Source: an uncultured Lachnospiraceae bacterium (GTDB lineage Bacteria; Bacillota; Clostridia; Lachnospirales; Lachnospiraceae). Taken from it: 64,000 bases of DNA. The position numbers were made by a program, and so were the translations under genes. The notes beneath the pieces are model-generated. The model ran no database searches, had not been told where the DNA came from, and saw only the letters and a list, made by a program, of their open reading frames with translations. The DNA lies in the NCBI GenBank assembly GCA_947053345.1, contig CAMRSM010000003.1, forward strand, positions 62,001 through 126,000, read 5' to 3'. Below, piece after piece: positions 42,004-51,113 of this stretch. Each line of letters opens with the position of its first letter. The first letter of the stretch is position 1.

Positions 42004-43845
42004 CTACCTCTCCCTTACGATCTTCCCATCCCCGACCCGGAACACCATATCGCAATCTGCGATCGTCGCCAGCCGGTGCGCGATAATCACCAGCGTCTTC
42101 CTGCCGTGCAGCCGGTTGACCGACTCCATGATCGCCGCCTCCGTGCCCACATCAAGCGCCGAGGTTGCCTCGTCAAAAATAAGCAGTTCCGGGTTCGGGT
42201 ACAGCGCACGCGCGATCCCGATCCTCTGGCGCTGCCCGCCGGAGAGACGTATCCCCCTCTCCCCGATCACCGTGTCAAGCCCCTCCGGAAGCCCGCGCAC
42301 AAAATCCGCGAGCTGCGCCTCACCAAGCGCCCTCCATACCTGTGCCTCGTCAACCTCGCCCGCCGCGACCCCAAACGCCACGTTCGCCCGGATCGAATCG
42401 TCCAGCATGAAGATCATCTGCGGGATGTAACCGATGTGCGACAGCCACTGTGCGTAATGATCCCCTATAGGAACACCGTCCGCCAGCACCTCCCCGGACT
42501 GCGGCTGCAGGAGACCCAGCATGATATCCACCGCCGTTGTCTTGCCCGCACCGGACGCACCGACAATCCCGACGGATTTCCCGACCGGGATAAGCATGTC
42601 CGCATCCTGCAGCACGGGCTCGTCCGCATCCGGATAGTGATAGGAAATATGCCTTAGCTGAACCGCCTGTTCCAGTGAAAACGCCCGCACCGCATTTGCC
42701 TGCAAATCTCCTTCATCCTCCGGCTCTCCGGGCATCCCCGCCGGTTTGTCCTGCCGCATTTCCTCCTCTGAACCCATTTTTGCCGCCTCCCCATTGTCCC
42801 GTCCCGGCTTCCCTTCCTTCGCCCCCTCCGCTTCTGCAAGCTGCAAGTTCGAAAGCAGCTTATCAAGCGACGGCTCATAATATGCCACTTGGTTTAATGC
42901 CCCCGAAATCCGGTTTGCACTCGGCATCAGCTTCATCGCTGCCATGCCGAATGCCGCAATTGTCGGGATCAGCCCTGAAACTTCCGTTCCCATGAGCACC
43001 GCAACAAGCAGAGCAAGCAGCATAGATACAATGCTTGCCATCTCGATCAACAGCCTCGGCACGTTCTGCAGCAAAGTGTTCCACCGCTCCGCCCTCACCA
43101 TACGCTTCCCATGCAGGCTGAAATTTTCCAGAAAAAACGCCTTTTTATCCCCCACTGTCACTTCCTTGATGCCGTTCACCATCTGGAGCAGCCACTTATT
43201 CACCTGCGTGTAACTTTCCTGCAAAATTCTCCCCTGCCTGTGCAGCAGCGGCTTTGCCACCTTCGCAATCGCAAACATTGCAAACAGCAGAACAATCCCG
43301 ACCAGCAAAGTCATCAGCGGATTGATCAAAAACACTGCAATCACCAGCGCCAATGAAACCACCGTCTCGGCAATAAAATTTAACAGGCACTGCAGCAGTC
43401 CAAACGCGTAATTCACATCCTGCTGTACCACACGGACAATCTCCCCGGAGCTCGCGCTCAAATAATACTCATACCCCCGGTTCAGATAAGCATCCATCAG
43501 GCGCTGCTGCACCCGGAACCGGTTGTTGTAAATCAACCGGTTCTGTACATAAATCTGGAATGTCAGATAAAGATCCTTGAAGATAAAAATGAAGATCAGC
43601 AGCACAATGCAGACGATCAGGAACGCCCTCTCCGAATGAATATGGAATATCCCGCAAACTTTCCCCACCAGCGCATTCGTCTCAATGATATCTTCCTGCA
43701 TCACCACGGACACCAGGGGCACGATTAAAGAAACCCCCAGGACTTCAAGGAATGCCCCAAAAAGCATCAAAAAAAACAAAAGCACAAACCTGTGCTTTTG
43801 CTGCTTCGAAAATAATTTCTGAAATTTACGAAATGCTGACCACAT
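42004..43845 (-). CDS. ABC transporter, fused membrane and ATPase domains (PglK/MsbA-like glycolipid flippase)
   Basis: 613 aa from ATG 43845 (AAAGGTGG upstream; the frame extends nine codons). Six membrane segments lie in residues 15-300 (LLFFLMLFGAFLEVLGVSLI, SLALVIAVFLINPLMTLLVG). A long charged linker (about 330-385, rich in Glu/Gly/Lys) separates them from the ATPase: Walker A GASGAGKTT, signature LSGGQRQRIGIARAL, Walker B LLIFDEATSALD. The membrane half resembles PglK-type flippases that move undecaprenyl-linked oligosaccharides outward. It is the last gene of the glycan operon, and no Wzx is seen, so it is the best candidate for repeat-unit export. That role is inferred. The linker is unusually long. 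Confidence 0.85.
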   Translation of the reverse strand: MWSAFRKFQKLFSKQQKHRFVLLFFLMLFGAFLEVLGVSLIVPLVSVVMQEDIIETNALVGKVCGIFHIHSERAFLIVCIVLLIFIFIFKDLYLTFQIYVQNRLIYNNRFRVQQRLMDAYLNRGYEYYLSASSGEIVRVVQQDVNYAFGLLQCLLNFIAETVVSLALVIAVFLINPLMTLLVGIVLLFAMFAIAKVAKPLLHRQGRILQESYTQVNKWLLQMVNGIKEVTVGDKKAFFLENFSLHGKRMVRAERWNTLLQNVPRLLIEMASIVSMLLALLVAVLMGTEVSGLIPTIAAFGMAAMKLMPSANRISGALNQVAYYEPSLDKLLSNLQLAEAEGAKEGKPGRDNGEAAKMGSEEEMRQDKPAGMPGEPEDEGDLQANAVRAFSLEQAVQLRHISYHYPDADEPVLQDADMLIPVGKSVGIVGASGAGKTTAVDIMLGLLQPQSGEVLADGVPIGDHYAQWLSHIGYIPQMIFMLDDSIRANVAFGVAAGEVDEAQVWRALGEAQLADFVRGLPEGLDTVIGERGIRLSGGQRQRIGIARALYPNPELLIFDEATSALDVGTEAAIMESVNRLHGRKTLVIIAHRLATIADCDMVFRVGDGKIVRER

Positions 43846-44022
43846 GCTAAAATCCACCTTTCCATACAGCATACAGAGGTTTCCCGTCCCCCTTAATCTT
43901 TGCCTCCCTCAACAACGTATCCCTTACCGCCGGCTTCCCAAAAAATCCGGCGCTATTCCCAGCAATAAAAAATGCTGCCATACCATGGATTTCCCCATCC
44001 CTGGTACGGCAGCCACAAATAG

Positions 44023-44046
44023 AAAACGCCGGACTCCCGGCATTTT
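44023..44046. terminator. Weak hairpin between FkbM1 and the flippase gene
   Basis: AAAACGCCGG - ACTC - CCGGCATTTT, an 8-10 bp stem with A/T flanks. It may attenuate transcription into the ABC gene. A second inverted repeat (GCTGCCATACCA / TGGTACGGCAGC) lies nearby at 43972-44012. Confidence 0.4.
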
Positions 44047-44518
44047 ATGCTTATTTCATTCCCATATTATATTAAAAATTCCCGAATTTAATATTACCAA
44101 ACATCAAACAGCATACAATACAGCATCAAAGGCATTCGGACAATACCTCCGGAAATACAGCTTATAATCCGGGTTAAGGCTTTTAATATACTGCGGGATT
44201 GTTATCAGGTCTTCCACACGGTGATAAACGCAGACGGCAAGCTTCGGCCTGCAGCGGCGGATTGTTTTTTCCGCCCCTTTCAGTGCCATAAGTTCCGAGC
44301 CCTCGATATCCATTTTGATAAACGTGACCTCCTCATCCTTCACGGCCTCATCAATACTTGTCACTTCAATTTCTATACCATCATCGGAAATATGGGAACC
44401 AACGCCCCCCTCGGCAGCGAACCGCAAAACCCCGGTATGGTCATAAACACCCTTGGCAATGATACGGATATTATCATATCCCTCCAGGTTCTTATCCATG
44501 GCAGTAACATTTTTCGCG

Positions 44519-44769
44519 TCTGCTTCAAAAGCATAAATTTTTCTGTAAAAAAATACCCCCCCCCCGCTCCAAATTTTCAATAAATCCAATCACTGTGTCA
44601 CCGTTATATGCACCACAGTCCACATAAACTTCGCGGTCAGAAACTCCAGCACATCCCCATCAAAAAATGCAGGTTTATCAGAAAATGGCTTCCTGTAAAC
44701 CCCGGTAAGTTTCTGGTCAATAAAATCATCCAATGCCGTTTTGGAACTCTCATCACACAGCTCTGCCCT
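44519..44769. repeat. 251-bp block shared by both FkbM genes, copy 1
   Basis: Identical by eye to 45747-45997 (offset 1228 bp), including both frame lesions and the G10 tract. The flanks differ at many positions. This is the signature of a gene-conversion tract between tandem paralogues. Confidence 0.8.
44556..44565. repeat. G10 tract (C10 on plus strand) in FkbM gene 1
   Basis: Ten consecutive C on the plus strand, between codons for IENLER and the downstream FYRKIYAFE segment. Tracts of this length slip often in replication and can switch gene expression. Confidence 0.9.
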
Positions 44770-45746
44770 GAGTTTGTCCAATGCAGGCTTATTCTCTTTA
44801 TAAAAACTCCCGTATTGACTGTGATCTCCGTAAAGAGATAAATACGCCGGAAAATCCAACAAATATATTTTAGTATCCGGTCTGGAATCCGCAATGGAAC
44901 GGAGCTTATTCTCCCACTCGGATGTTAAATACGAAAATGCAAGAATAATATTGCACGGATTATTTGCAACATAGTCACTTAAAATGTAAACCGGTTTGCC
45001 ATTGTGGGTAGGTTCCCTGTAATATTCCCTGTCAACCGCAAAACCATCGGCAATGATCCCATTCTGTTTCAGATATGAGTCAACCATTACCGACAATGCG
45101 CCCGACCCATACATGATCGTGGGATGATTTGATACCTTAAGCTCCCTGATCATTTTTTCAAACAAATTCATAACGATTCTCCTTCCTAATGATGGCAAAC
45201 CTTAACTCCTAAGTTTTAAACTTTTGTGCCAATCGTTAACCTGCTTTTCATGGTGCCGGAACTCATGATACCCCAATTTCCCCATCCCATTTATGCCGCA
45301 GCTTTACACTGTTTTTGACAGCAGCCAGACATCAAACTGCGTACAGCACAGCCTCCAGGGCGTTCGGCCAATACTTCCGGAAATACAGCTTATAATCCGG
45401 GTTAAGGCTTTTTATATACTGCGGGATTGTGGTTAAATCTTCCACGCGGTGATAAACGCAGATGGCAAGCTTCGGCCTGCAGCGCCGGATCGTTTTTTCC
45501 GCCCCTTTCAGTGCCATGAGCTCCGAACCCTCAATATCCATTTTGATAAATGTAACCTCTTCATCCTTCACGGTCTCGTCAATACTCGTCACCTCAATTT
45601 CCGTACCTTCATCGGAAATGCGGGAACCAATTGTTCCCTCTGTGGCAAACCGCAAAACCCCGGTAGAATCATAAACACCTTTGGCAATGATACTGACATT
45701 ATCATATCCCTCCAGGTTCTTGCGCATGGCATCAACATTTTTAGGA

Positions 45747-45997
45747 TCTGCTTCAAAAGCATAAATTTTTCTGTAAAAAAATACCCCCCCCCCGCTCCAA
45801 ATTTTCAATAAATCCAATCACTGTGTCACCGTTATATGCACCACAGTCCACATAAACTTCGCGGTCAGAAACTCCAGCACATCCCCATCAAAAAATGCAG
45901 GTTTATCAGAAAATGGCTTCCTGTAAACCCCGGTAAGTTTCTGGTCAATAAAATCATCCAATGCCGTTTTGGAACTCTCATCACACAGCTCTGCCCT
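45747..45997. repeat. 251-bp block shared by both FkbM genes, copy 2
   Basis: Partner of 44519-44769. It begins at TCTGCTTCAAAAGC and ends at CTCTGCCCT, where the two genes diverge. Confidence 0.8.
45784..45793. repeat. G10 tract in FkbM gene 2
   Basis: Ten C on the plus strand, in the same codon context as the tract in gene 1. Confidence 0.9.
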
Positions 45998-46491
45998 AAG
46001 CCTGCCAAATACGGATTGATTCTCTTTATAAAAACTCCCGAATGACCTGTGGTTCCCGGGAAGGGTTAAATACGCAGGGAAATCCAATAAATATATTTTA
46101 GACCCTGCCGATGCCGCGACGGAGCGAAGCTGATTTTCCCATTCGGCTGACAGATAAGAAAAAGCAAGGATAATATTGCTCGGATTACTTGCAACATAGT
46201 CGCTTAAAATATAGACCGGTTTGCCATTGTGGACAGATTTCCTGTAATATTCCCTGTCAACCGCAAAACCATGAACCGAAACACCGTTTTCCTCGAGATA
46301 TGCATTTACTATTACGGATAGCGCACCCGACCCGTACAAAATCGTGGGGAGAGCGGATGCTTTAAGTTCCTCAAGTATCTTTTCAAATAAATTCATCATA
46401 TATCTCCTTCCTGTCATGCCAAGTCCTGCAGCAAAAACTGTTCAGGCTTTTTTCAGCAATTCCCTCTGTATATGGTACTTCCTTCTTTCCG

Positions 46492-47358
46492 TCACGCCCG
46501 GTCAAGAAAATCCTGTATCCTGCATTTTATTGCTTCCGGGGTCAGGGAAAGCCCAAGATCTTTTTCCTCCTTTGTACCATAGCTGCGCAATACTTTTTTC
46601 GGTACGGCGATTTCACATATTTCCGGCAATCCGCCCCCGAGTTTCTGGATGTCGTCGGAAAACGTCCCCTCATAAAACGGATGGCATAAGACCAGCTTTC
46701 TGCCGGCATACTGCCGGAGTGCCCCATAATCAAAAGGAACCGCGGATGTAAAGTAAAGTATGCTGACATCCATGCCGCCGCATGCCTCAATGACCGCGTC
46801 AAGCATTTCCGCCCAGACTGCGACAGTCCCCTTTTGTCCCTGCCGGAGCACCTTCGCCTTCCCATAATCAACATCCACCTCATTCTTATTGCAGTGATCC
46901 GTCATGCGGAAATAGGTTGGGAGACCGTTTTTCGCACAGGCATGAAAAAGGGTTGTAAACTGTCCGGGTGTCGCAGGCGTGAGTATCTCAAATCCCGGAA
47001 GTGTCTTTAACGTCATGACATCCTCCGGGCAATAGTGCGAATATCCAAGCGTCGAAAAATCATATGACGCACCCGTCGTGATAAAATTCCCGCCCGTCCC
47101 CTGGTAAACAAAATCAAGCTTTAACTGCTCTAAAGAGCGCTGGACGATGAACGGGGAGATTCCGTAGACAACCGGCGTTACTCCGGACAGGGACAGGCCT
47201 GCCGCGATGCTTATGGTGCCCGGTTCAAAAATCCCTATATTTTTTACCCTTTCCGGATATTCCAAAAGCAGATCCCGGAATGCCCATACACCGATATCCA
47301 CAAGAAAAAGCGAAGTCAGGGGGTCACCTGCGATAAACTGGCTAACCTCTTTTTGCAT
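46492..47358 (-). CDS. Transketolase C-terminal half
   Basis: 288 aa from ATG 47358, preceded by GAGGAAAGCC; a TTG four codons earlier is less likely. It carries the pyrimidine-binding domain features of transketolase and DXS enzymes: NIGIFEPGTISIAAGLSLSG with the conserved Glu, YGISPFIVQRSLEQLKLD, and LPTYFRMTDH. With the N-terminal subunit (47367-48152), whose stop lies 8 bp upstream of this ATG, it forms a split transketolase that transfers two-carbon ketol units with ThDP. Split forms occur in natural-product and surface-sugar clusters, and this one probably works on a polysaccharide precursor rather than in central metabolism. Confidence 0.85.
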   Translation of the reverse strand: MQKEVSQFIAGDPLTSLFLVDIGVWAFRDLLLEYPERVKNIGIFEPGTISIAAGLSLSGVTPVVYGISPFIVQRSLEQLKLDFVYQGTGGNFITTGASYDFSTLGYSHYCPEDVMTLKTLPGFEILTPATPGQFTTLFHACAKNGLPTYFRMTDHCNKNEVDVDYGKAKVLRQGQKGTVAVWAEMLDAVIEACGGMDVSILYFTSAVPFDYGALRQYAGRKLVLCHPFYEGTFSDDIQKLGGGLPEICEIAVPKKVLRSYGTKEEKDLGLSLTPEAIKCRIQDFLDRA

Positions 47359-47366
47359 GGCTTTCC

Positions 47367-48152
47367 TCAAAACTCATCAACCTCCTTATACAGCCCTGCC
47401 AGCTCATCCGCGCGCGGATACCGGTGGAACCACGAATCATCCTCCATAAGCGTTTTACAGCCGTAGCCCCTGACGGTCTTCGCAAGAACCGCCCTTGGCC
47501 TGCCGTCCCTCTTTTGCAGGGTGTCCCTGATCTCACCGATATTGTGCCCGTTGACAGTTTCCACGGCAAAGCCGAACGACGAAAATTTCCCCGGCAGGTT
47601 CATCCCGCGCAGCATCTTATTTACGGAGCCATTGTCGTCAACGATCATCGTGATATTGTCAAGATTCTCCGAGGCGGCGAACAGCATCGCTTCCCACATC
47701 GTACCTTCGTTCATCTCACCGTCCCCGACAAGCACATAAACATGTTCCCCCGAGCGGCGCAGCTTAGCGGCAAGCGCCATTCCGACCGCAATCGGGAAAC
47801 CATGCCCAAGGCTGCCCGCCGAGCACTCGATCAGGCCGTCGAACTTGGTTCTGTCCGCCTGCATTGATATGCGCGAATCAATCCTGCAGAAAGTTTCCAG
47901 CTCGGCGCTGCCGATATAGCCGCATTCCGCAAGCACCGTCATCAGCGCAAGATTTGACTGCCCCTTGCTGAGGACAAAGCGGTCATGCCCCACGTCCATG
48001 CGGTTTTCCTGCGTATAGTTCATCCCGCCGTGATATAGTGCCCACAGGATCTCAAGCGATGAAAAACCGCTCTGCAGGTTTCCGTCCCGTCCCATATTTG
48101 ATACCGCAAGCATCCGTTTGCGAAGCGACTTCATGGTATCCATCTCATTCAA
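47367..48152 (-). CDS. Transketolase N-terminal half
   Basis: 261 aa. ThDP diphosphate-binding domain: FSSLEILWALYHGGMNYTQE, DRFVLSKGQSNLALM, ECSAGSLGHGFPIAVGMALA, VLVGDGEMNEGTMWEA (GDG), then the metal-site Asn in DDNGSVNK. It pairs with the C-terminal half encoded next. The start overlaps the aldolase stop by 8 bp, so the two are translationally coupled. AAAGAGGTG lies upstream. The natural acceptor sugar is unknown. Confidence 0.88.
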   Translation of the reverse strand: MNEMDTMKSLRKRMLAVSNMGRDGNLQSGFSSLEILWALYHGGMNYTQENRMDVGHDRFVLSKGQSNLALMTVLAECGYIGSAELETFCRIDSRISMQADRTKFDGLIECSAGSLGHGFPIAVGMALAAKLRRSGEHVYVLVGDGEMNEGTMWEAMLFAASENLDNITMIVDDNGSVNKMLRGMNLPGKFSSFGFAVETVNGHNIGEIRDTLQKRDGRPRAVLAKTVRGYGCKTLMEDDSWFHRYPRADELAGLYKEVDEF

Positions 48153-49164
48153 GCCCGCTCACCTCTTTGATAATTTTTTCCGCTATATCTTTTTTCAGTG
48201 TATAGCGGATTTCCGCCGGTATCATCCCCAGTGCGGTATCCAGGCTGTCAAGCCTTTCTACCCCCCGGTTCCGGTAATACCAGCCGTATGCCGAATTTGT
48301 TTTATGCACCGCCGTCAAAAAATACGGCAGGGAATACCCCCAGCCGTATTGACGGTAAATAGGTTCCAGATACTTTTGGTAAACCAAGAGCAGCGGGGGA
48401 ATATCAAACCGGCAGCCCTTCCGGTTTAAATATTCCATGAGCAGTTCCGTCGGGACGTTCCCCGCGCCCCGTCCCATACCGAACACGCTCGAGTCAACAA
48501 ACAGCGGGCGGCCGCACGCCCCGGCATCCAAAAATTCCATAGCGTTGGCAAATGCCATCTGGATATTATTGTGCGCGTGAAACCCAAGGGAGATTTCCGG
48601 GGACAGGTGCCGGAGCACGTCGCCGCGCATCTTTTTTACATCTTTTGGGTACATGGTACTAAAACTGTCAACCATGTAAAATGCGGACGGTTTCAGCGCG
48701 TTGACCGCACAGAGCATCTGCGCCATTTCTTTGTCCGAATACATAAAGGTCGCCATCGCCTGCAAAAAAACGGAATACCCCTTTTCCTGATACTCCTGCG
48801 CGCTCGCCAGTGCTTCTGCCAAGTCACTCTTAAAATACGCAAGCCGGATGATGTCCGGAGTTCTTTCGCTGCGCGGCGGGAGCTCAAAACTGGCAGCGTT
48901 CTCCGTGGTGGTCATCACGGCATAGCTGCATCCCTCCCTGCGGCGTTCAAGAAGAGGCTCCATCTCACCAAAGTTATTGAATTTGGTCTGTGTCCCGGCT
49001 TTTGCGCCCACACCCATGATCCCTATTTCAATACAGCGCACCCCGCTGTCATACAACCCCTCCATGACAGCCAACGCCGTATCCGTATCAAATTCCCAGT
49101 TGTTTACATAGCCCCCGTCGCGCAGCGTACAGTCAAGCAAAGTGATTTCCGTATTATCAAACAT
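48145..49164 (-). CDS. DRE-TIM aldolase (4-hydroxy-2-oxovalerate aldolase-like)
   Basis: 339 aa TIM barrel. The metal and enolate motif TLLDCTLRDGGYVNNWEF is at residues 8-25 and the second metal motif GFHAHNNIQMAFAN at about 200. Family members (DmpG/HMGL-like) join or split pyruvate-derived enolates and aldehydes. In this operon it lies between the ThDP enzyme (15 bp upstream) and the split transketolase (8-bp overlap), so it is likely to build the carbon chain of an unusual sugar. AAAGGAGCGGAT precedes the ATG. Exact reaction unknown. Confidence 0.85.
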   Translation of the reverse strand: MFDNTEITLLDCTLRDGGYVNNWEFDTDTALAVMEGLYDSGVRCIEIGIMGVGAKAGTQTKFNNFGEMEPLLERRREGCSYAVMTTTENAASFELPPRSERTPDIIRLAYFKSDLAEALASAQEYQEKGYSVFLQAMATFMYSDKEMAQMLCAVNALKPSAFYMVDSFSTMYPKDVKKMRGDVLRHLSPEISLGFHAHNNIQMAFANAMEFLDAGACGRPLFVDSSVFGMGRGAGNVPTELLMEYLNRKGCRFDIPPLLLVYQKYLEPIYRQYGWGYSLPYFLTAVHKTNSAYGWYYRNRGVERLDSLDTALGMIPAEIRYTLKKDIAEKIIKEVSGLE

Positions 49165-49179
49165 ATCCGCTCCTTTCGG

Positions 49180-50991
49180 TTATTTTCCCCACCAGCGTAT
49201 CGGCTCGATCATCATTTCTTGTTCAAAAAGCTCCCGGTCGATGGGCGGGAACATATCCTCGATCGGCAATGCGACCGTGCCGCCGTCCGGCAGGCGGTAT
49301 TTTGCTTTTACCTGCGCGATCGGAACCACCTCGTCCCTCAGGCACACCACATCACAGAGAACGGGCGACGGGCACTCCATAACCTTCGGCACGATCTCTT
49401 CAAGCTCCTTAAGTTTCTCCGCCCGGTAATATTCAAGCCCATACGCGCAGGCAATCTTTTCAAGCGGAGGGAGCATCAGGCCGGATGCTTCGTCCACGCC
49501 GACAAACCTTCCCTTAAAAATGCCTTTTTGGTGGCCGTATATCGTGGCATACCCGCCGTTATTCCACACAAATATCTTCACGGGAAGTTTCTGGGTGACA
49601 CAGGTCTGCAGTTCCTGTATATTCATCTGCAGGCTGCCGTCGCCGACAATGCACAGCGCCTCCCCTTTCCCGCGCGCAATGCTGACACCGACCGCGCCGG
49701 GAAGCGCATATCCCATCTCACACTGCTCTGCGCTCCCCACATAGCGCTGGCGCTTATCAGTATAGTGTAAACACTGCATCGGTATCTCTGTCGTCGCGCC
49801 CGCGTCTGTTACTACAACGCTGTCCTTCTTTAAATTCCGGTTCAGCGTATCCATAAAAGCGAATTTGCTGATTCCGCGGGAATCGTCCATATGCTCCGGC
49901 AATATAGCCGGGAATATCTCTTTCCAGTGAATACATTTATTTGCCCACTCTTTCCTATGCGGAAATTCCATTCCCGATACCGCGCCCAAAAATTCTTTCA
50001 CGTCCGCATTAATCACCTTATCCAGCCGAACCGTATTTTTGCGGTGCTCATCCTCATCAATATCTACTGCAATGACATGTTCCGCGCCGCGCGCAAAGAG
50101 ATCATAATTGTACCCCGTGGTCAGCAAAGACAAACGGCTGCCAAGGACGAGGACCATATCCGCATTTTGTACTGCAAAGTTCGCTGCCCGGTTGCCGCGT
50201 ATATCGGTCAGACCGATATGCAGGGGATCACTTTTCGGGCAGATGTCCCAACCGCGCCGCGTGCTGACATACGGTATCTGGTTTTTATGGACAAAAGCTT
50301 CGAATACATCCTGTGCACCGGCATATCTTACGCCCGCGCCAAGGACAATGACCGGGCGCTCCGCTTTCTTCAGCGCACGCACGACATAATCCACCTCATC
50401 CGCGGTAGGTTTTGTTTTGGCCGGCTCCAATTCTCCCGGATCAAAATGTCTCACATGCCCAGGGTCAATCTCCGCTTCCTGGACATCCAGGGGAATATCG
50501 AGCCAGACCGGTCCCTGGCAGCCCGCTTTCGCCAGATACATCGCCTTCTCAATATGGTAGACCGCGTCATTCTCATCCATAACCGTAACGGCATACTTCG
50601 TGATGCTTTTTACGATCGAAACGATATCCGCTTCCTGCATACCGATTGCACGCACGGGCGCAGCGACCGAGCACATCATCTCATTCCTGTTGCATTGCCC
50701 GGATATATAGATAACAGGCAGGTGATCCTGCCATGCATGCAGGGTTCCGGTGACCGCGTTTGTCCCCCCGCAGCCCGTCGTGACCAGACACGCACCGTAA
50801 TTCTCCCGATACTGCGAATAGCCGATCGCCGCCATAGACGCAGCCTGTTCATGAAGGCAGGGAACACACCGGATCTTTTCGTGGCTGGCCAAGCCGTCCG
50901 TCAGGAACATACAGCCCCCTCCCGTCACCAAAAACACATCCTCCACGCCTGCACAGTACAGCGCGTCTGCCAAATAATCACTTACCCGCAT
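49180..50991 (-). CDS. ThDP-dependent acetolactate-synthase-like enzyme (YerE type?)
   Basis: 603 aa with the three acetolactate synthase domains. The N-terminal PYR domain has catalytic Glu in CLHEQAASMAAIGYSQY, the central domain VDYVVRALKKAERPVIVLGA, and the PP domain GDGSLQMNIQELQTCVTQKL followed by NNGGYATI. In known surface-sugar clusters a homologue (YerE) adds an acetyl unit from pyruvate to a 4-keto-3,6-dideoxy sugar, making a branched sugar. Here the neighbours ColD-like and GDP-sugar enzymes could supply such a substrate. GAGGAGG precedes the ATG. Amino-acid synthesis is unlikely given the context, but an ordinary acetolactate synthase activity cannot be excluded. Confidence 0.88.
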   Translation of the reverse strand: MRVSDYLADALYCAGVEDVFLVTGGGCMFLTDGLASHEKIRCVPCLHEQAASMAAIGYSQYRENYGACLVTTGCGGTNAVTGTLHAWQDHLPVIYISGQCNRNEMMCSVAAPVRAIGMQEADIVSIVKSITKYAVTVMDENDAVYHIEKAMYLAKAGCQGPVWLDIPLDVQEAEIDPGHVRHFDPGELEPAKTKPTADEVDYVVRALKKAERPVIVLGAGVRYAGAQDVFEAFVHKNQIPYVSTRRGWDICPKSDPLHIGLTDIRGNRAANFAVQNADMVLVLGSRLSLLTTGYNYDLFARGAEHVIAVDIDEDEHRKNTVRLDKVINADVKEFLGAVSGMEFPHRKEWANKCIHWKEIFPAILPEHMDDSRGISKFAFMDTLNRNLKKDSVVVTDAGATTEIPMQCLHYTDKRQRYVGSAEQCEMGYALPGAVGVSIARGKGEALCIVGDGSLQMNIQELQTCVTQKLPVKIFVWNNGGYATIYGHQKGIFKGRFVGVDEASGLMLPPLEKIACAYGLEYYRAEKLKELEEIVPKVMECPSPVLCDVVCLRDEVVPIAQVKAKYRLPDGGTVALPIEDMFPPIDRELFEQEMMIEPIRWWGK

Positions 50992-51017
50992 ATTTTAAAC
51001 CCTCCTCGTCGTTATCG

Positions 51018-51113
51018 TCACGAATTTGAAACACTGCCGCCATCAACAATTATCGTTGTCCCCGTCATAAATTTTGACGCGTCGGTGGAAAGCAAAAGCA
51101 CTTTAATACATCT
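51018..51113 (-). pseudogene. Remnant of a short-chain dehydrogenase gene (C-terminus only)
   Basis: Minus-strand reading through the end of the AKR gene gives VLLLSTDASKFMTGTTIIVD then GGSVSNS before TGA at 51018. This is the universal end of classical SDR enzymes (LASDxAxxxTGxxxxVDGG). Only about 30 codons remain, partly overlapping the AKR gene's last codons. It suggests that a reductase gene was replaced by or fused with the AKR by recombination. Confidence 0.7.

Larger units (their letters stand above)
44104..45171 (-). pseudogene. FkbM-family methyltransferase gene 1, frame broken, poly-G tract
   Basis: Three frame segments together encode about 355 aa. The N-terminal part (from ATG 45171, after AAGGAG) is a helper domain (TIMYGSGALSVMVDSYLKQN). 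The SAM-binding core SDREVYVDCGAYNGDTVIGF lies in a second frame. The C-terminal part (RKIYAFEADAKNV, VTFIKMDIEGSELMALKGAE) is back in the first frame. The first shift is at about 44643 (GAGTTTCTGA); the second is at a G10 tract (44556-44565), which would need 9 or 12 G to join the core to the C-terminus. FkbM enzymes O-methylate sugars or other small molecules. As written the gene is off. Copy 2 carries the same two lesions. Confidence 0.8.
45332..46396 (-). pseudogene. FkbM-family methyltransferase gene 2, frame broken, poly-G tract
   Basis: Paralogue of 44104-45171 with the same architecture. N-terminal domain from ATG 46396 (AAGGAGATATATG upstream) contains TILYGSGALSVIVNAYLEEN; the core EVYVDCGAYNGDTVIGF is in the second frame; the C-terminal segment carries KIYAFEADPKNV and VTFIKMDIEGSELMALKGAE. 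Same shift at GAGTTTCTGA (about 45871) and a G10 tract at 45784-45793. Outside the shared 251-bp block, amino-acid differences from copy 1 are scattered. As written it is off; restoring 9 or 12 G plus one base at the first site would make it read through. Likely target: a sugar hydroxyl of the surface polymer. Confidence 0.8.

Noticed and set aside
44640-44660. Programmed -1 ribosomal frameshift in the FkbM genes
   Set aside because: GAGTTTCTGA is not a slippery heptamer and no following pseudoknot was seen; a simple one-base loss is more likely.
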